Source: Lentisphaeria bacterium (GTDB lineage Bacteria > Verrucomicrobiota > Lentisphaeria > Victivallales > Victivallaceae). From it: a stretch of DNA of 59,250 bases. The stretch lies in NCBI GenBank assembly GCA_018265615.1, contig JABLYX010000016.1:25712-84961 (forward strand), read 5' to 3'. Shown here one piece after another: positions 1-8,024 of the stretch (positions are counted from its first letter, which is position 1; every line of letters starts with the position of its first letter). Made by a program: the position numbers and the translations under genes. Under the pieces are notes generated by a model. It saw only the letters and a program-made list of their open reading frames with translations, made no database searches and was not told the origin of the DNA.

Positions 1-72
1 AAAAGAGAGCCCGATGCATATACTATTCCGAGTATGACCTGCCTTCTGGTATTCAATATATGCCGTTTCCGG
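1..72. repeat. direct repeat, copy 1
   Basis: First copy of a 72-base direct repeat. It matches bases 177-248 at 69 of 72 positions, with differences at 56, 62 and 63. The copies are offset by exactly 176 bases. Copy 1 begins at the window edge, so it may extend further left. No gene overlaps it. Confidence 0.85.
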
Positions 73-176
73 AAAAAGTCAAGGGCGGAATGAGGGGAAA
101 GAGCGGTATCCGGAAGAGGGCGGCAAAAAAAGAAGGCAGGTTGTATTCACTCGTTTTCACAGTGTACAGTAAGCTC

Positions 177-248
177 AAAAGAGAGCCCGATGCATATACT
201 ATTCCGAGTATGACCTGCCTTCTGGTATTCACTATATATCGTTTCCGG
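177..248. repeat. direct repeat, copy 2
   Basis: Second copy of the 72-base direct repeat. An 11-base inverted repeat, AGAAGGCAGGT at 131-141 against ACCTGCCTTCT at 213-223, brackets the start of this copy and could fold into a long-loop hairpin. Nothing here looks coding. The stretch from 1 to about 329 holds only these repeats. Confidence 0.85.
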
Positions 249-329
249 CGGAAATCAAGCCGGAGCGGAGGAAAAGTTCAGGCTGAGTGAGAGCGAGGCA
301 ACTTTTTTGGAAAAAAGTCCGGAATGCAT

Positions 330-357
330 TTGAAAAATACAAAAGACGGGATATCTT
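330..357 (+). promoter_or_regulatory. predicted promoter of tRNA-Lys
   Basis: A TTGAAA box at 330-335, a 16-base spacer and TATCTT at 352-357, with GGGA directly before the -10 box. The expected start site is near 364, 25 bases before the tRNA. The same layout recurs before tRNA-Val and accD. Confidence 0.6.
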
Positions 358-388
358 AAAGAGCTGTTGCCATCGGTTATTTTCCGGT

Positions 389-464
389 GGGATGATAGCT
401 CAGTCGGTAGAGCATCGCCCTTTTAAGGCGGTGGTCCCGGGTTCGAGTCCCGGTCATCCCACCA
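389..464 (+). tRNA. tRNA-Lys (anticodon TTT)
   Basis: A complete cloverleaf. The acceptor stem GGGATGA (389-395) pairs with TCATCCC (454-460). The D arm is GCTC/GAGC, the anticodon stem is TCGCC/GGCGG around the loop CTTTTAA (anticodon TTT), and the T arm is CCGGG/CCCGG around TTCGAGT. The discriminator A and the CCA end (462-464) are encoded. Confidence 0.97.
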
Positions 465-544
465 TTTTTATTGAAGAATAAGTTGAGTTTAACGATAGAA
501 GCCGGTCGTCCGCATGCGGACGAGCCGGGGAAATGAGGAACAAA

Positions 545-772
545 ATGAGCAAAGTCTGCGAAATGTGCGGGAAAACCAAGGCCAACGGCGGCTGCATCAC
601 CCGCAAGGGCCTGGCCAAAAAATCCGGCGGCATCGGTATGCACGTTGTCAAAAACGTGAAGCGTACCTTCGAAGCAAACCTTCAGAATGTCAAGATTAAT
701 GCCGGCGGTACGGTCAAGACCGTGAAGATGTGCGTGCGCTGCATCCGCACCGGCAACTTCGACAAGGCGTAA
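545..772 (+). CDS. rpmB: 50S ribosomal protein L28
   Basis: Large-subunit ribosomal protein L28, 75 residues, close to the family's usual length. It opens MSKVCEMCGK, the typical L28 start, and carries two CxxC pairs (C5/C8 and a CVRC near the C-terminus), as in the zinc-ribbon form of L28. I chose the ATG at 545 over the in-frame ATG at 533 because GAGGAA lies four bases ahead of it and the family start falls there. It sits 80 bases after tRNA-Lys and is probably read with it. A hairpin at 809-834 follows. Confidence 0.93.
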   Translation: MSKVCEMCGKTKANGGCITRKGLAKKSGGIGMHVVKNVKRTFEANLQNVKINAGGTVKTVKMCVRCIRTGNFDKA

Positions 773-808
773 ATTCCGGTTCTCCGGAGACATATTGTCG
801 ATATGAGA

Positions 809-845
809 GCGGGCGAGTGCAAACACTCGTCCGCTTGTTCTATTA
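809..845 (+). terminator. hairpin terminator-like structure after rpmB
   Basis: GCGGGCGAGTG (809-819) pairs with CACTCGTCCGC (824-834) around a CAAA loop, with one G-T wobble. A T-rich tail, TTGTTCTATT, follows. It fits a moderate intrinsic terminator that separates rpmB from the symporter operon. Confidence 0.6.
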
Positions 846-869
846 TAATCATTCAAGCGGTAAGGTAAG

Positions 870-1058
870 ATGTTCGGACTTGGAGACTTGCAGATCGTCG
901 CCGCGCTGGCGGGCTGTATCGGGATCACGCTTTTCGGCGTGGCCTACGGTACCGTGAACTGGAACCGGGGCTCCGACCCGCGGAAAGAAGAGGCCGTAAT
1001 GCGCGCCCGCCGCCGCGGCCGCGCCCGCCGCCGCAGAGCCGCGGAGGAGCGGCAATGA
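870..1058 (+). CDS. symporter small accessory protein
   Basis: A 62-residue protein with one hydrophobic helix (about residues 8-28) followed by NWNRG and an arginine-rich cytoplasmic tail. The opening MFGLGDLQIV and the YGTVNWNRG motif match the small accessory proteins encoded directly before some SSS-family sodium symporters; I recognise this from memory of the family. Its stop overlaps the symporter start by four bases (ATGA at 1055-1058), so the two are probably translationally coupled. The likely role is a single-span subunit or stabiliser of the transporter. The tail, with about 14 Arg in the last 25 residues, is unusually basic. Confidence 0.75.
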   Translation: MFGLGDLQIVAALAGCIGITLFGVAYGTVNWNRGSDPRKEEAVMRARRRGRARRRRAAEERQ

Positions 1059-2725
1059 CGAATTTCGCGGCTGTTGCAACCGCCGCCGCGGAGAGCGGCA
1101 TGAACACCTGGGTGCTCGGCGCCCTGATCGTTGTTTACATGCTGGTCGTCGGTTATCTCGGCTACCGGGGCTTCCGTAAGACCGCGTCGAACAAGGACTA
1201 TCTGCTTGCCGGGCGCTCGGTGAACCCGTTCGTCATGGCGATGAGCTACGGCGCGGCTTTCATCAGCACCTCGGCACTGGTCGGTTTCGGCGGAATTGCG
1301 GGGCAGTTCGGGATGGGGCTCATGTGGCTCGTATTCATGAACATCGCAATCGGAATCGTCGTGGCCTTCATCTTCTTCGGCCCGCGGACCCGCCGCATCG
1401 GCCTCGCGCTTGACGCGCACACGTTCCCGGAATTCATGGGCAGCCGCTTCGAGTCGAAATACCTCAAGGTGTTCCTCGCGGCAATCATCTTTCTGTTTAT
1501 GCCGCTCTATTCGAGCGTGGTGCTGATCGGCGGAGCGCGTTTTCTGCAGGAGGTCATGATGATTGATTACGGCTGGGCACTCGGCATCTTTGCGGTCATC
1601 GTCGCCTTGTACGTTGTCTTCGGCGGGCTCAAGGGGGTCATGTACGTCGATGCGATGATGGGGACGGTCATGATCGTCGGCATGCTCTCGCTGCTTGTCA
1701 TGTGCTACTGGAAGCTCGGCGGCGTCGCGAGCGCGCATCAGGCGCTGACCGACATGGCCCCGCTCGTCGCGGAGCGGCTGCCGAAAGAGGCGGCGCTCGG
1801 CCATCAGGGGTGGACCGCCATGCCGAAATTCAATTCGGTCTGGTGGTGGACGCTCGTATCGAGCCTCATGCTCGGCGTCGGCATCGGCGCCCTGGCGCAG
1901 CCGCAGCTCGCGGTCCGCTTCATGACGGTCAAAAGCACGCGCGAGCTGAACCGGGCGGTCGTGATCGGTTCGGTCTTCATCCTCTGCACGGCGGGCGCGG
2001 CCTACATGGTCGGGGCGCTCTCGAACGTCTTTTTCTTCCACGCCGACAAGGGCATTGCAGAGGGAATTTCCGGCAAGCTCGCAATTGAGGCGGCCGGAGG
2101 GAACCCGGATCTCATCATCCCGCTTTTCATCCGGCAGGCGCTGCCGCCGGTGATCCTGTACGTGTTTTCACTGACGCTGCTGTCGGCGGCGATGTCGACG
2201 CTGAGCTCGCTGTTCCATGTGACCGGCTCCGCGATCGGCCACGATCTGTTCCGCAACCTCTCAAGTGTGAAGCGCGACAGCGTGCTGGTCACCCGATTGG
2301 GGGTGATATTCGGGATTGCGGTCAGCGTGGTCCTCGGGATCATTCTGCCGCCCGGCATCATTGCGCGCGGCACGGCGATCTTCTTCGGCGTCTGCGCGGC
2401 GGCCTTCCTGCCGGCCTACTGCGCCGCGATCTACTGGCGCGGAGCGACGCGCTTCGGCGTATGGCTCTCGATTTCGGTCGGTGTGGGCGCGAGCCTCTTC
2501 GGGCTTCTCTTCCTGCACAGCAAGGAGTCGGCGGCGCTTGGAATCTGCCGGGCGCTGTTCGGCAGGAGCGAGCTTGTTTCGGCGTTTCCGTGGCCGTATG
2601 TGGACACGCTGGTGTACTCGCTGCCGCTTTCGGTTTTCGCGCTTGTGATCGGCAGCTGGCTTTCTCCGAAGCCGTCGGAGGCGCATCTCAAAAATTGTTT
2701 TGAATCATATAAAATAGACGGGTGA
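1055..2725 (+). CDS. sodium:solute symporter family protein (SSS)
   Basis: A 556-residue polytopic membrane protein with about 13 hydrophobic segments. After TM1 it has the SSS pattern of a short loop (KDYLLAGRSV, residues 49-58) followed by the kinked second helix (MSYGAAFISTSALVGFGG). The core helix with LLSAAMSTLSSLFHVTGS (near residue 380) carries the serine and threonine expected at the sodium site. The family couples sodium entry to uptake of sugars, acids or amino acids; the substrate cannot be read from sequence. ATG 1100 is a possible later start, but the overlap with the small accessory gene favours 1055. It is followed at once by ileS. Confidence 0.88.
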   Translation: MTNFAAVATAAAESGMNTWVLGALIVVYMLVVGYLGYRGFRKTASNKDYLLAGRSVNPFVMAMSYGAAFISTSALVGFGGIAGQFGMGLMWLVFMNIAIGIVVAFIFFGPRTRRIGLALDAHTFPEFMGSRFESKYLKVFLAAIIFLFMPLYSSVVLIGGARFLQEVMMIDYGWALGIFAVIVALYVVFGGLKGVMYVDAMMGTVMIVGMLSLLVMCYWKLGGVASAHQALTDMAPLVAERLPKEAALGHQGWTAMPKFNSVWWWTLVSSLMLGVGIGALAQPQLAVRFMTVKSTRELNRAVVIGSVFILCTAGAAYMVGALSNVFFFHADKGIAEGISGKLAIEAAGGNPDLIIPLFIRQALPPVILYVFSLTLLSAAMSTLSSLFHVTGSAIGHDLFRNLSSVKRDSVLVTRLGVIFGIAVSVVLGIILPPGIIARGTAIFFGVCAAAFLPAYCAAIYWRGATRFGVWLSISVGVGASLFGLLFLHSKESAALGICRALFGRSELVSAFPWPYVDTLVYSLPLSVFALVIGSWLSPKPSEAHLKNCFESYKIDG

Positions 2726-2730
2726 ATCCA

Positions 2731-5700
2731 ATGGCATTCAAGAACATCTCAAACCAGGTCAATTTTCCGGAGCTGGAATGCGAAATCCTCGAATTCTGGC
2801 AGAATTCCGGTATTTTCAAAAAATCTCTCGAGCAGCGCAAGGGCGCGCCGGAGTATGTGTTTTACGACGGTCCGCCGTTTGCGACCGGCCTGCCGCATTA
2901 CGGCCACCTGCTGGCCGGGACGATCAAGGACGTGATTCCGCGCTACCGCACCATGCGTGGCAACTGCGTCGAGCGTTCGTTCGGCTGGGACTGCCACGGC
3001 CTTCCGGTCGAAAATGAAATGGAGAAGGTCCTGCACCTTCAGAGCAAGCGCGACATCGAGGCGTATGGCATCGACAAGTTCAATGAGGCGTGCCGTTCGA
3101 TCGTGCTGCGCTACACGTCGGAGTGGGAGACGGTCGTGACCCGCATGGGCCGCTGGGTCGATTTCCGCCACGGCTACCGTACCATGGACCGCGACTTCAT
3201 GGAGTCGGTCTGGTGGGTGTTCCGGAGCTTATGGGACAAGGGACTGGTCTACGAGGGGTACAAGATCCTGCCGTACTGCCCGCGCTGCGCGACGCCGCTG
3301 TCGAACTTCGAGACGAACCAGGGTTACAAGGAGGTCGTCGACCCGGCGATCACGATCCGCTTCAAGCTCTGCGGCGAAGAGGACAGCTATGTCCTCGCCT
3401 GGACCACGACGCCGTGGACACTGCCGTCGAACCTTGCGCTTGCGGTCGGCCCCGACGTCGACTATGTGAAGGTCAGGGACGGCGACGAATTCTTCTACAT
3501 GGCCGAAAGCCGTCTGGGCGCTTACTACAAGGAGACGCCCGAGATCGTCTGGCGCGGAAAGGGAACCGACCTTGCCGGGCGGCGCTACGAGCCGCTTTTC
3601 AGCTACTTTTCGGAGCTTGCCGGGCAGGGGGCGTTTCAGGTGCTCTGCGGCGACTTCGTCAGTATCAGCGACGGCACCGGCATCGTGCACTGCGCGCCGG
3701 GATTCGGCGAGGACGACAATGCGCTCTGCAAGGCGGCGGGGCTCCCCGAGGTCTGTCCGATCGACGCGGAGTGCCGTTTCACCGATGAAATCCCGGATTA
3801 CGCGGGCCGTGCGGTCAAGGAGACCGACAAGGATATCATTCAGCGGTTGAAGGATGAGGGTAAGCTTGTCCGCCGCGACCAGATCCGCCACAGCTACCCG
3901 CATTGCTGGCGCGACGACGGCCCGCTCATCTATCGCACGATCTCGACCTGGTTCGTCCGGGCCGAGCAGCTGCGCGACAGAATGGTGAAGAACAACCAGT
4001 TGATCAGCTGGGTTCCGGCGCACCTGCGCGACGGCCGTTTCGGCAAGTGGCTCGAGAACGCCCGCGACTGGGCAATCAGCCGCAACCGCTTCTGGGGCAC
4101 GCCGTTGCCGATCTGGCGCAATCCCGAGGGGGAAGTGATCGTGCCGGGCAGCGTTGCGGAGCTTGAGAAGCTGACCGGGCGGAAGGTCGAGGACCTGCAT
4201 AAGCATTTCATCGACAAGCTTGAGATCCCGTCCCCGACCGGCAAGTCGCCGCTGAAGCGGGTCGAGGAGGTGTTCGACTGCTGGTTCGAGTCGGGTTCGA
4301 TGCCGTATGCGCGCATGCACTATCCGTTCGAAAACAAGAAGCAGTTCGAAGAGCACTTCCCCGCCGACTTCATCGCGGAAGGGCTCGATCAGACGCGCGG
4401 CTGGTTCTACACGCTTGTCGTGCTCGCGGCGGCGCTTTTCGACCGTCCGCCGTTCAAGAACGTGCTTGTGAACGGGCTGATCCTGGCCGAGAACGGCCAG
4501 AAGATGTCGAAGCGCCTGAAGAACTATCCGGACCCGATGGTCGTGGTGAACACCTACGGCGCGGATGCGCTGCGGCTCTTCATGCTCGGCAGTCAGGCTG
4601 TGCGCGGCGAGGACCTGAAGTTCTCGGAGGCGGGCGTGAAGGAGATTCTGCGCGGCGTGATGATCCCGATGTGGAACGCGCTCTCGTTCTTCACGACCTA
4701 TGCGAATGTGGACGGCTACGAGCCGCCCGCCGGAGAGGTGCAGCCGCCCGCGAACGCATCGAACGTGCTGGACCGCTGGATCCTCTCCTCCGCCTCGCAG
4801 ATGGTCGAGGAGGTCCGCGGCGAGCTTGACGCATACAACCTGCAGAAGGCCGCGAACCGCTTCAGCCGGTTCATCGACGACCTGACCAACTGGTACATCC
4901 GGCGCAGCCGCCGCCGCTTCTGGAAATCGAGCGACGATGCGGACAAGCGCGAGGCTTACCGGACGCTGCATTACGTGCTGCTGACCTTCGCGAAGACCGC
5001 CGCGCCGTTCATTCCGTTCACGACCGAGGCGATCTACCGGACGCTGCGGACGAAGGGAATGCCGGAGTCGGTCCACCTCTGCGACTATCCGGAGCCGAAC
5101 GACTGCCGCGACGAGTATCTGGAAAAGCAGATGGAGCTGACCATGACGGCGGTGTCGTCCGGCCGCTTCCTGCGTACCGCGAACAACCTGAAGGTGCGTC
5201 AGCCGCTCGCGAAGGCGGTGCTGGCCTCTCCGGACGCCGGGTCGCGCAAAATGCTTGAGGAGACCGCGTGGATCGTCGCCGAAGAGCTGAACGTGAAAGA
5301 GGTCGAATTCAGCGACGACGAGGAGGCGCTTGTGAAGCGTTCCGCGAAGGCGAACTTCAAGGTGCTCGGCAGCCGCCTCGGGAAGAATATGAAAGAGGCC
5401 GCCACGAAGATTCAGGCGTTCACGGGCCGTGAGATCGGCGACATCCTCGCCGGGAAGCCGTACAGGCTTGTACTGGCGGACGGCACTGAGGCGGAAATCT
5501 CGGCGGACGACCTCGTCGTCCAGCGCGAGGAGAAGCCGGGTCTTGTCGCCGCGAGCGAAAACGGCATCACGATCGCGCTTGCGACGGAGCTCACGCCGGA
5601 GCTCGAGAATGAGGGCTTTGCCCGCGAACTGGTGAGCAAGATCCAGAATCTCCGCAAGGAGAGCGGGCTCGACGTCGTCGACCGGATCCGGATCGTTTAC

Positions 5701-5856
5701 AGCGTGCCGGAGACGCGGGCCGCCGCCGTTGAGGCGAACAGGGCGTATATCTGTGAAGAGACGCTGGCCGTCGCGCTTGAGGCCGGTTCCGCCGCGGGCG
5801 GAGCCGAAATCGATGTCAACGGCGAGAGCTGCCGCGTTGCGGTGGAGAAAGCGTAG
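2731..5856 (+). CDS. ileS: isoleucine--tRNA ligase, long (type 2-like)
   Basis: Charges tRNA-Ile in the cytoplasm. It is 1041 residues long. The class I signature is HYGH at residues 56-59, inside GPPFATGLPHYGH. The CP1 editing domain spans about 180-400 and includes TWTTTPWTLPSN-like residues. The second signature is KMSKR near 591-595, within KMSKRLKNYPDP. The anticodon-binding domain and a C-terminal extension follow. The length, the KMSKR form and the LKNYPDP context match the eukaryote-like IleRS2 clade rather than the shorter common bacterial type. ATG 2731 is preferred; a GTG at 2722 overlaps the symporter stop. It lies in a tight plus-strand operon, two bases ahead of apbE. Confidence 0.95.
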   Translation: MAFKNISNQVNFPELECEILEFWQNSGIFKKSLEQRKGAPEYVFYDGPPFATGLPHYGHLLAGTIKDVIPRYRTMRGNCVERSFGWDCHGLPVENEMEKVLHLQSKRDIEAYGIDKFNEACRSIVLRYTSEWETVVTRMGRWVDFRHGYRTMDRDFMESVWWVFRSLWDKGLVYEGYKILPYCPRCATPLSNFETNQGYKEVVDPAITIRFKLCGEEDSYVLAWTTTPWTLPSNLALAVGPDVDYVKVRDGDEFFYMAESRLGAYYKETPEIVWRGKGTDLAGRRYEPLFSYFSELAGQGAFQVLCGDFVSISDGTGIVHCAPGFGEDDNALCKAAGLPEVCPIDAECRFTDEIPDYAGRAVKETDKDIIQRLKDEGKLVRRDQIRHSYPHCWRDDGPLIYRTISTWFVRAEQLRDRMVKNNQLISWVPAHLRDGRFGKWLENARDWAISRNRFWGTPLPIWRNPEGEVIVPGSVAELEKLTGRKVEDLHKHFIDKLEIPSPTGKSPLKRVEEVFDCWFESGSMPYARMHYPFENKKQFEEHFPADFIAEGLDQTRGWFYTLVVLAAALFDRPPFKNVLVNGLILAENGQKMSKRLKNYPDPMVVVNTYGADALRLFMLGSQAVRGEDLKFSEAGVKEILRGVMIPMWNALSFFTTYANVDGYEPPAGEVQPPANASNVLDRWILSSASQMVEEVRGELDAYNLQKAANRFSRFIDDLTNWYIRRSRRRFWKSSDDADKREAYRTLHYVLLTFAKTAAPFIPFTTEAIYRTLRTKGMPESVHLCDYPEPNDCRDEYLEKQMELTMTAVSSGRFLRTANNLKVRQPLAKAVLASPDAGSRKMLEETAWIVAEELNVKEVEFSDDEEALVKRSAKANFKVLGSRLGKNMKEAATKIQAFTGREIGDILAGKPYRLVLADGTEAEISADDLVVQREEKPGLVAASENGITIALATELTPELENEGFARELVSKIQNLRKESGLDVVDRIRIVYSVPETRAAAVEANRAYICEETLAVALEAGSAAGGAEIDVNGESCRVAVEKA

Positions 5857-5858
5857 AG

Positions 5859-6860
5859 ATGAGTACGCGCACACGGTTCGGAATCGCGCTCGCGCTGATG
5901 CTCCTGGCGGGGATGCTGCTTCTGGCGCTGCAGCTGCTGCACAGGGCGTCGGAGCGGAACGCCCGGTTTGACCGGACGTTTCCGATCATGGGAACCGTGG
6001 CGGAGTTCACATTTTTCTCGTCGCCCGAGAATGCGCGCGACGCGGCTGACGCCGCGCGCGCGGTTTTCGACGGTGTGGTGAAGCTCTGCAATATCTATGA
6101 TCCCGAAAGCGAGCTCTCCCGGCTGAACGCTTCGGCGGCGGAGAAGCCGTTCCGGTGCTCGCCGGAGCTCTGGTTTCTGCTGCTTGAATCGCGGAAGGCG
6201 TATCTGTTTTCCGACGGCGCATTCGACATCACGGCAAAGCCGCTGATGGATCTCTGGGGTTTCTACCGCAAGCGGGGCGATTCGCTGCCGTCGGAGCAGG
6301 AGGTTGCGGAAACGCAGTCGAAAGTCGGGCTCGACAAGGTGATCTTCAATGACGCCGACCGGACTGTGAAATTCACGGTTCCCGGCATGAGCTTCGACCT
6401 CGGCGGAATCGCGAAAGGGTATGCGGTCGACCGGGCGTTTGAAGCCGTTTCGAAGTTCGGCATCCGGCGCGGCGTGATCAATCTCGGCGGGAACCTGCGG
6501 CTGCTGCCGGAGCCTCCTCCGGGACAGGAGGCCTACCGGGTCGGTGTGAAGAATCCCGCGAACAGCGGCGAGCTGCTTGACGAAGTGCTCGAATTGTGCA
6601 GCGTGTCGCTTTCGACGAGCGGAGATTACGAGCGGTATGTGAAGATCGGCGGTGTGCGTTACGGCCACATCATGAATCCGGTGACGGGGCGGCCGACGCA
6701 GGGAACGCATTCGGTGACGGTGATTGCGCCGTCGGCGATGCTGGCGGATTGGCTCTCTACGGCGATTTTTATTCAGGGTGAAGGACTTGCCAGACGGGCG
6801 GAGAGCTCGTTCGGCGGCGTGGCGGTCATTGTCACGCATCCGGCGCGGGGGAAGCGATGA
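5859..6860 (+). CDS. apbE: FAD:protein FMN transferase (ApbE family)
   Basis: Attaches FMN covalently to Ser/Thr of target flavoproteins on the outer face of the membrane. It has 333 residues. An N-terminal hydrophobic segment (about 8-27) acts as signal or anchor without a lipobox cysteine. Family blocks in order are FPIMGTVAEF, YDPESELSRLN, DITAKPLMDLWGFY, DLGGIAKGYAVDRA (flavin binding), GVINLGGN, STSGDYERY and HIMNPVTGRPT with the metal-binding part. No obvious substrate such as NqrC or RnfG is encoded nearby. It is two bases after ileS and overlaps the next gene by four (ATGA). Confidence 0.9.
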   Translation: MSTRTRFGIALALMLLAGMLLLALQLLHRASERNARFDRTFPIMGTVAEFTFFSSPENARDAADAARAVFDGVVKLCNIYDPESELSRLNASAAEKPFRCSPELWFLLLESRKAYLFSDGAFDITAKPLMDLWGFYRKRGDSLPSEQEVAETQSKVGLDKVIFNDADRTVKFTVPGMSFDLGGIAKGYAVDRAFEAVSKFGIRRGVINLGGNLRLLPEPPPGQEAYRVGVKNPANSGELLDEVLELCSVSLSTSGDYERYVKIGGVRYGHIMNPVTGRPTQGTHSVTVIAPSAMLADWLSTAIFIQGEGLARRAESSFGGVAVIVTHPARGKR

Positions 6861-7129
6861 AGCGTTTTCTCATTCCTGCGCTCCTGCTCCTGGCCGGATG
6901 TATTCCGGCCGTCGCGGCGATCCTGCTTGAGGGAGTGAGCCGGCCGCTGCAGCTGCTGGTGGTCTGCGTCATGGTTCTCTATCTGACCGGTGTTCTCGAC
7001 TGGTACACCTTTTTCAGCCGGTCGCTGCGGACGGCGAAGCGGACGAAGATCGCTGTCGGAATTTTTTCGGCCCTGTTGTTTATTGCGGTATGGTTCGTGC
7101 TCCTCGCGATTGTCTGGGAGCAGCGCTGA
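6857..7129 (+). CDS. small membrane protein, unknown
   Basis: A 90-residue hydrophobic protein I do not recognise. It has three likely membrane segments (about residues 4-22, 30-48 and 65-86). A short loop rich in Arg and Lys (SRSLRTAKRTK) before the last segment suggests that part is cytoplasmic. The LAGC at residues 12-15 resembles a lipobox, but the flanking residues stay hydrophobic, so I treat it as a membrane helix. Its start overlaps the apbE stop, so it is read as part of the same operon. Confidence 0.65.
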   Translation: MKRFLIPALLLLAGCIPAVAAILLEGVSRPLQLLVVCVMVLYLTGVLDWYTFFSRSLRTAKRTKIAVGIFSALLFIAVWFVLLAIVWEQR

Positions 7130-7144
7130 CACGGAAGGGAGCCT

Positions 7145-8023
7145 ATGCATCCGGTTCTGATGTTTATCGCTTCCGGCTGGATTTTCTGGAGCGGAACCGG
7201 TACGCTGCTGGCGGCCGTGCTGCTTGGAATCCGGGCCCGGAGAGGCATGGCGCTCTCCCTGGTCGCGGTTGCAGCGTCTCTCGGCGCACTGCAGATTGCC
7301 GTTTCGTCGGTTCCGGTTTCCGGTTGGATTTTCTGGCCGCTGCTCGGCGCGGCGGCGGCGATGGTTGCGACGCTTCGGCTGGATTCGCCGGCCCGGTATG
7401 CCGCGCCGGCATTGACGGCGGCCCTGGTGCTTGCTGCTGCGGCGTTCGAGGTGCCGTACTGGCCGGACAACGCGCCGGCCGGATGCAGCGGCCGGGTCTG
7501 GGTGTTGGCGGATTCGATCAGCTCAGGAATCGGCTTCAGCGGGGAAACTGTATGGAGTACGCTGCTCGATCGTGAGCATCCGGGGCGGATCGTGAACCGG
7601 GCGGTTCCCGGGAGCAAGGTTGTCTCTTCGCTGAAGATTCTGAAGGAACGTTTTGATTTCGCTCCCGGGGATGTTCTGCTGATCGAGCTTGGCGGCAACG
7701 ACATGCTCGGCGGCGTGCCGGGCGGAGAGTTTCACGGGAAGCTCGACGGGCTGCTGGCGGAGGCTGCGGTGAAAGGCGTTCCGGTCGTGATGTTCGAGCT
7801 GCCGCTGCCGCCGTTCCGGAGCTCCTATCTGCGGGCGCAGCGGCAGTTGGCGGCAAAGTACAGGGTCACGCTGATTCCGCGCCGCCGGTTCGCCGCGGTT
7901 TTCCGCGGCCCGGAGTCGGTGGTGGACGGGCTTCATCTTTCGAATTACGGACATGAAAAAATGGCGGGGGTCGTGGCGGAGTACATCCGGTTCGGCGGGC
8001 CGCACTCAACGGAAAGGGATTGA
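7145..8023 (+). CDS. SGNH/GDSL-type hydrolase with N-terminal membrane region
   Basis: A 292-residue protein. Residues 1-100 hold about four hydrophobic helices; the rest is an SGNH esterase domain. The nucleophile motif is LADS (S124), block III is GGND (183-186), and the Asp-His pair lies in DGLHLS (D261, H264). Enzymes of this family deacylate or deacetylate lipids and glycans. With the domain tethered to the membrane, the likely substrate is an envelope or incoming glycan, but that is inference. Strong ribosome site GGAAGGGAG. It sits between a small membrane protein and a sugar isomerase-like gene. Confidence 0.85.
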   Translation: MHPVLMFIASGWIFWSGTGTLLAAVLLGIRARRGMALSLVAVAASLGALQIAVSSVPVSGWIFWPLLGAAAAMVATLRLDSPARYAAPALTAALVLAAAAFEVPYWPDNAPAGCSGRVWVLADSISSGIGFSGETVWSTLLDREHPGRIVNRAVPGSKVVSSLKILKERFDFAPGDVLLIELGGNDMLGGVPGGEFHGKLDGLLAEAAVKGVPVVMFELPLPPFRSSYLRAQRQLAAKYRVTLIPRRRFAAVFRGPESVVDGLHLSNYGHEKMAGVVAEYIRFGGPHSTERD

Positions 8024-8024
8024 G

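Noticed and set aside
944..2041. A 365-residue minus-strand open frame opposite the symporter
   Set aside because: Composition is typical of antisense reading, with no family motif, while the plus-strand symporter is clear.
2640..2731. A T-box leader before ileS
   Set aside because: ileS starts right after the symporter stop, so there is no room for one, and no T-box core sequence is present.
3229..5874. An 881-residue open frame on the minus strand opposite ileS
   Set aside because: It is a shadow of high-GC codon use in ileS; the protein has no recognisable motif and is rich in Arg, His and Asp from antisense reading.
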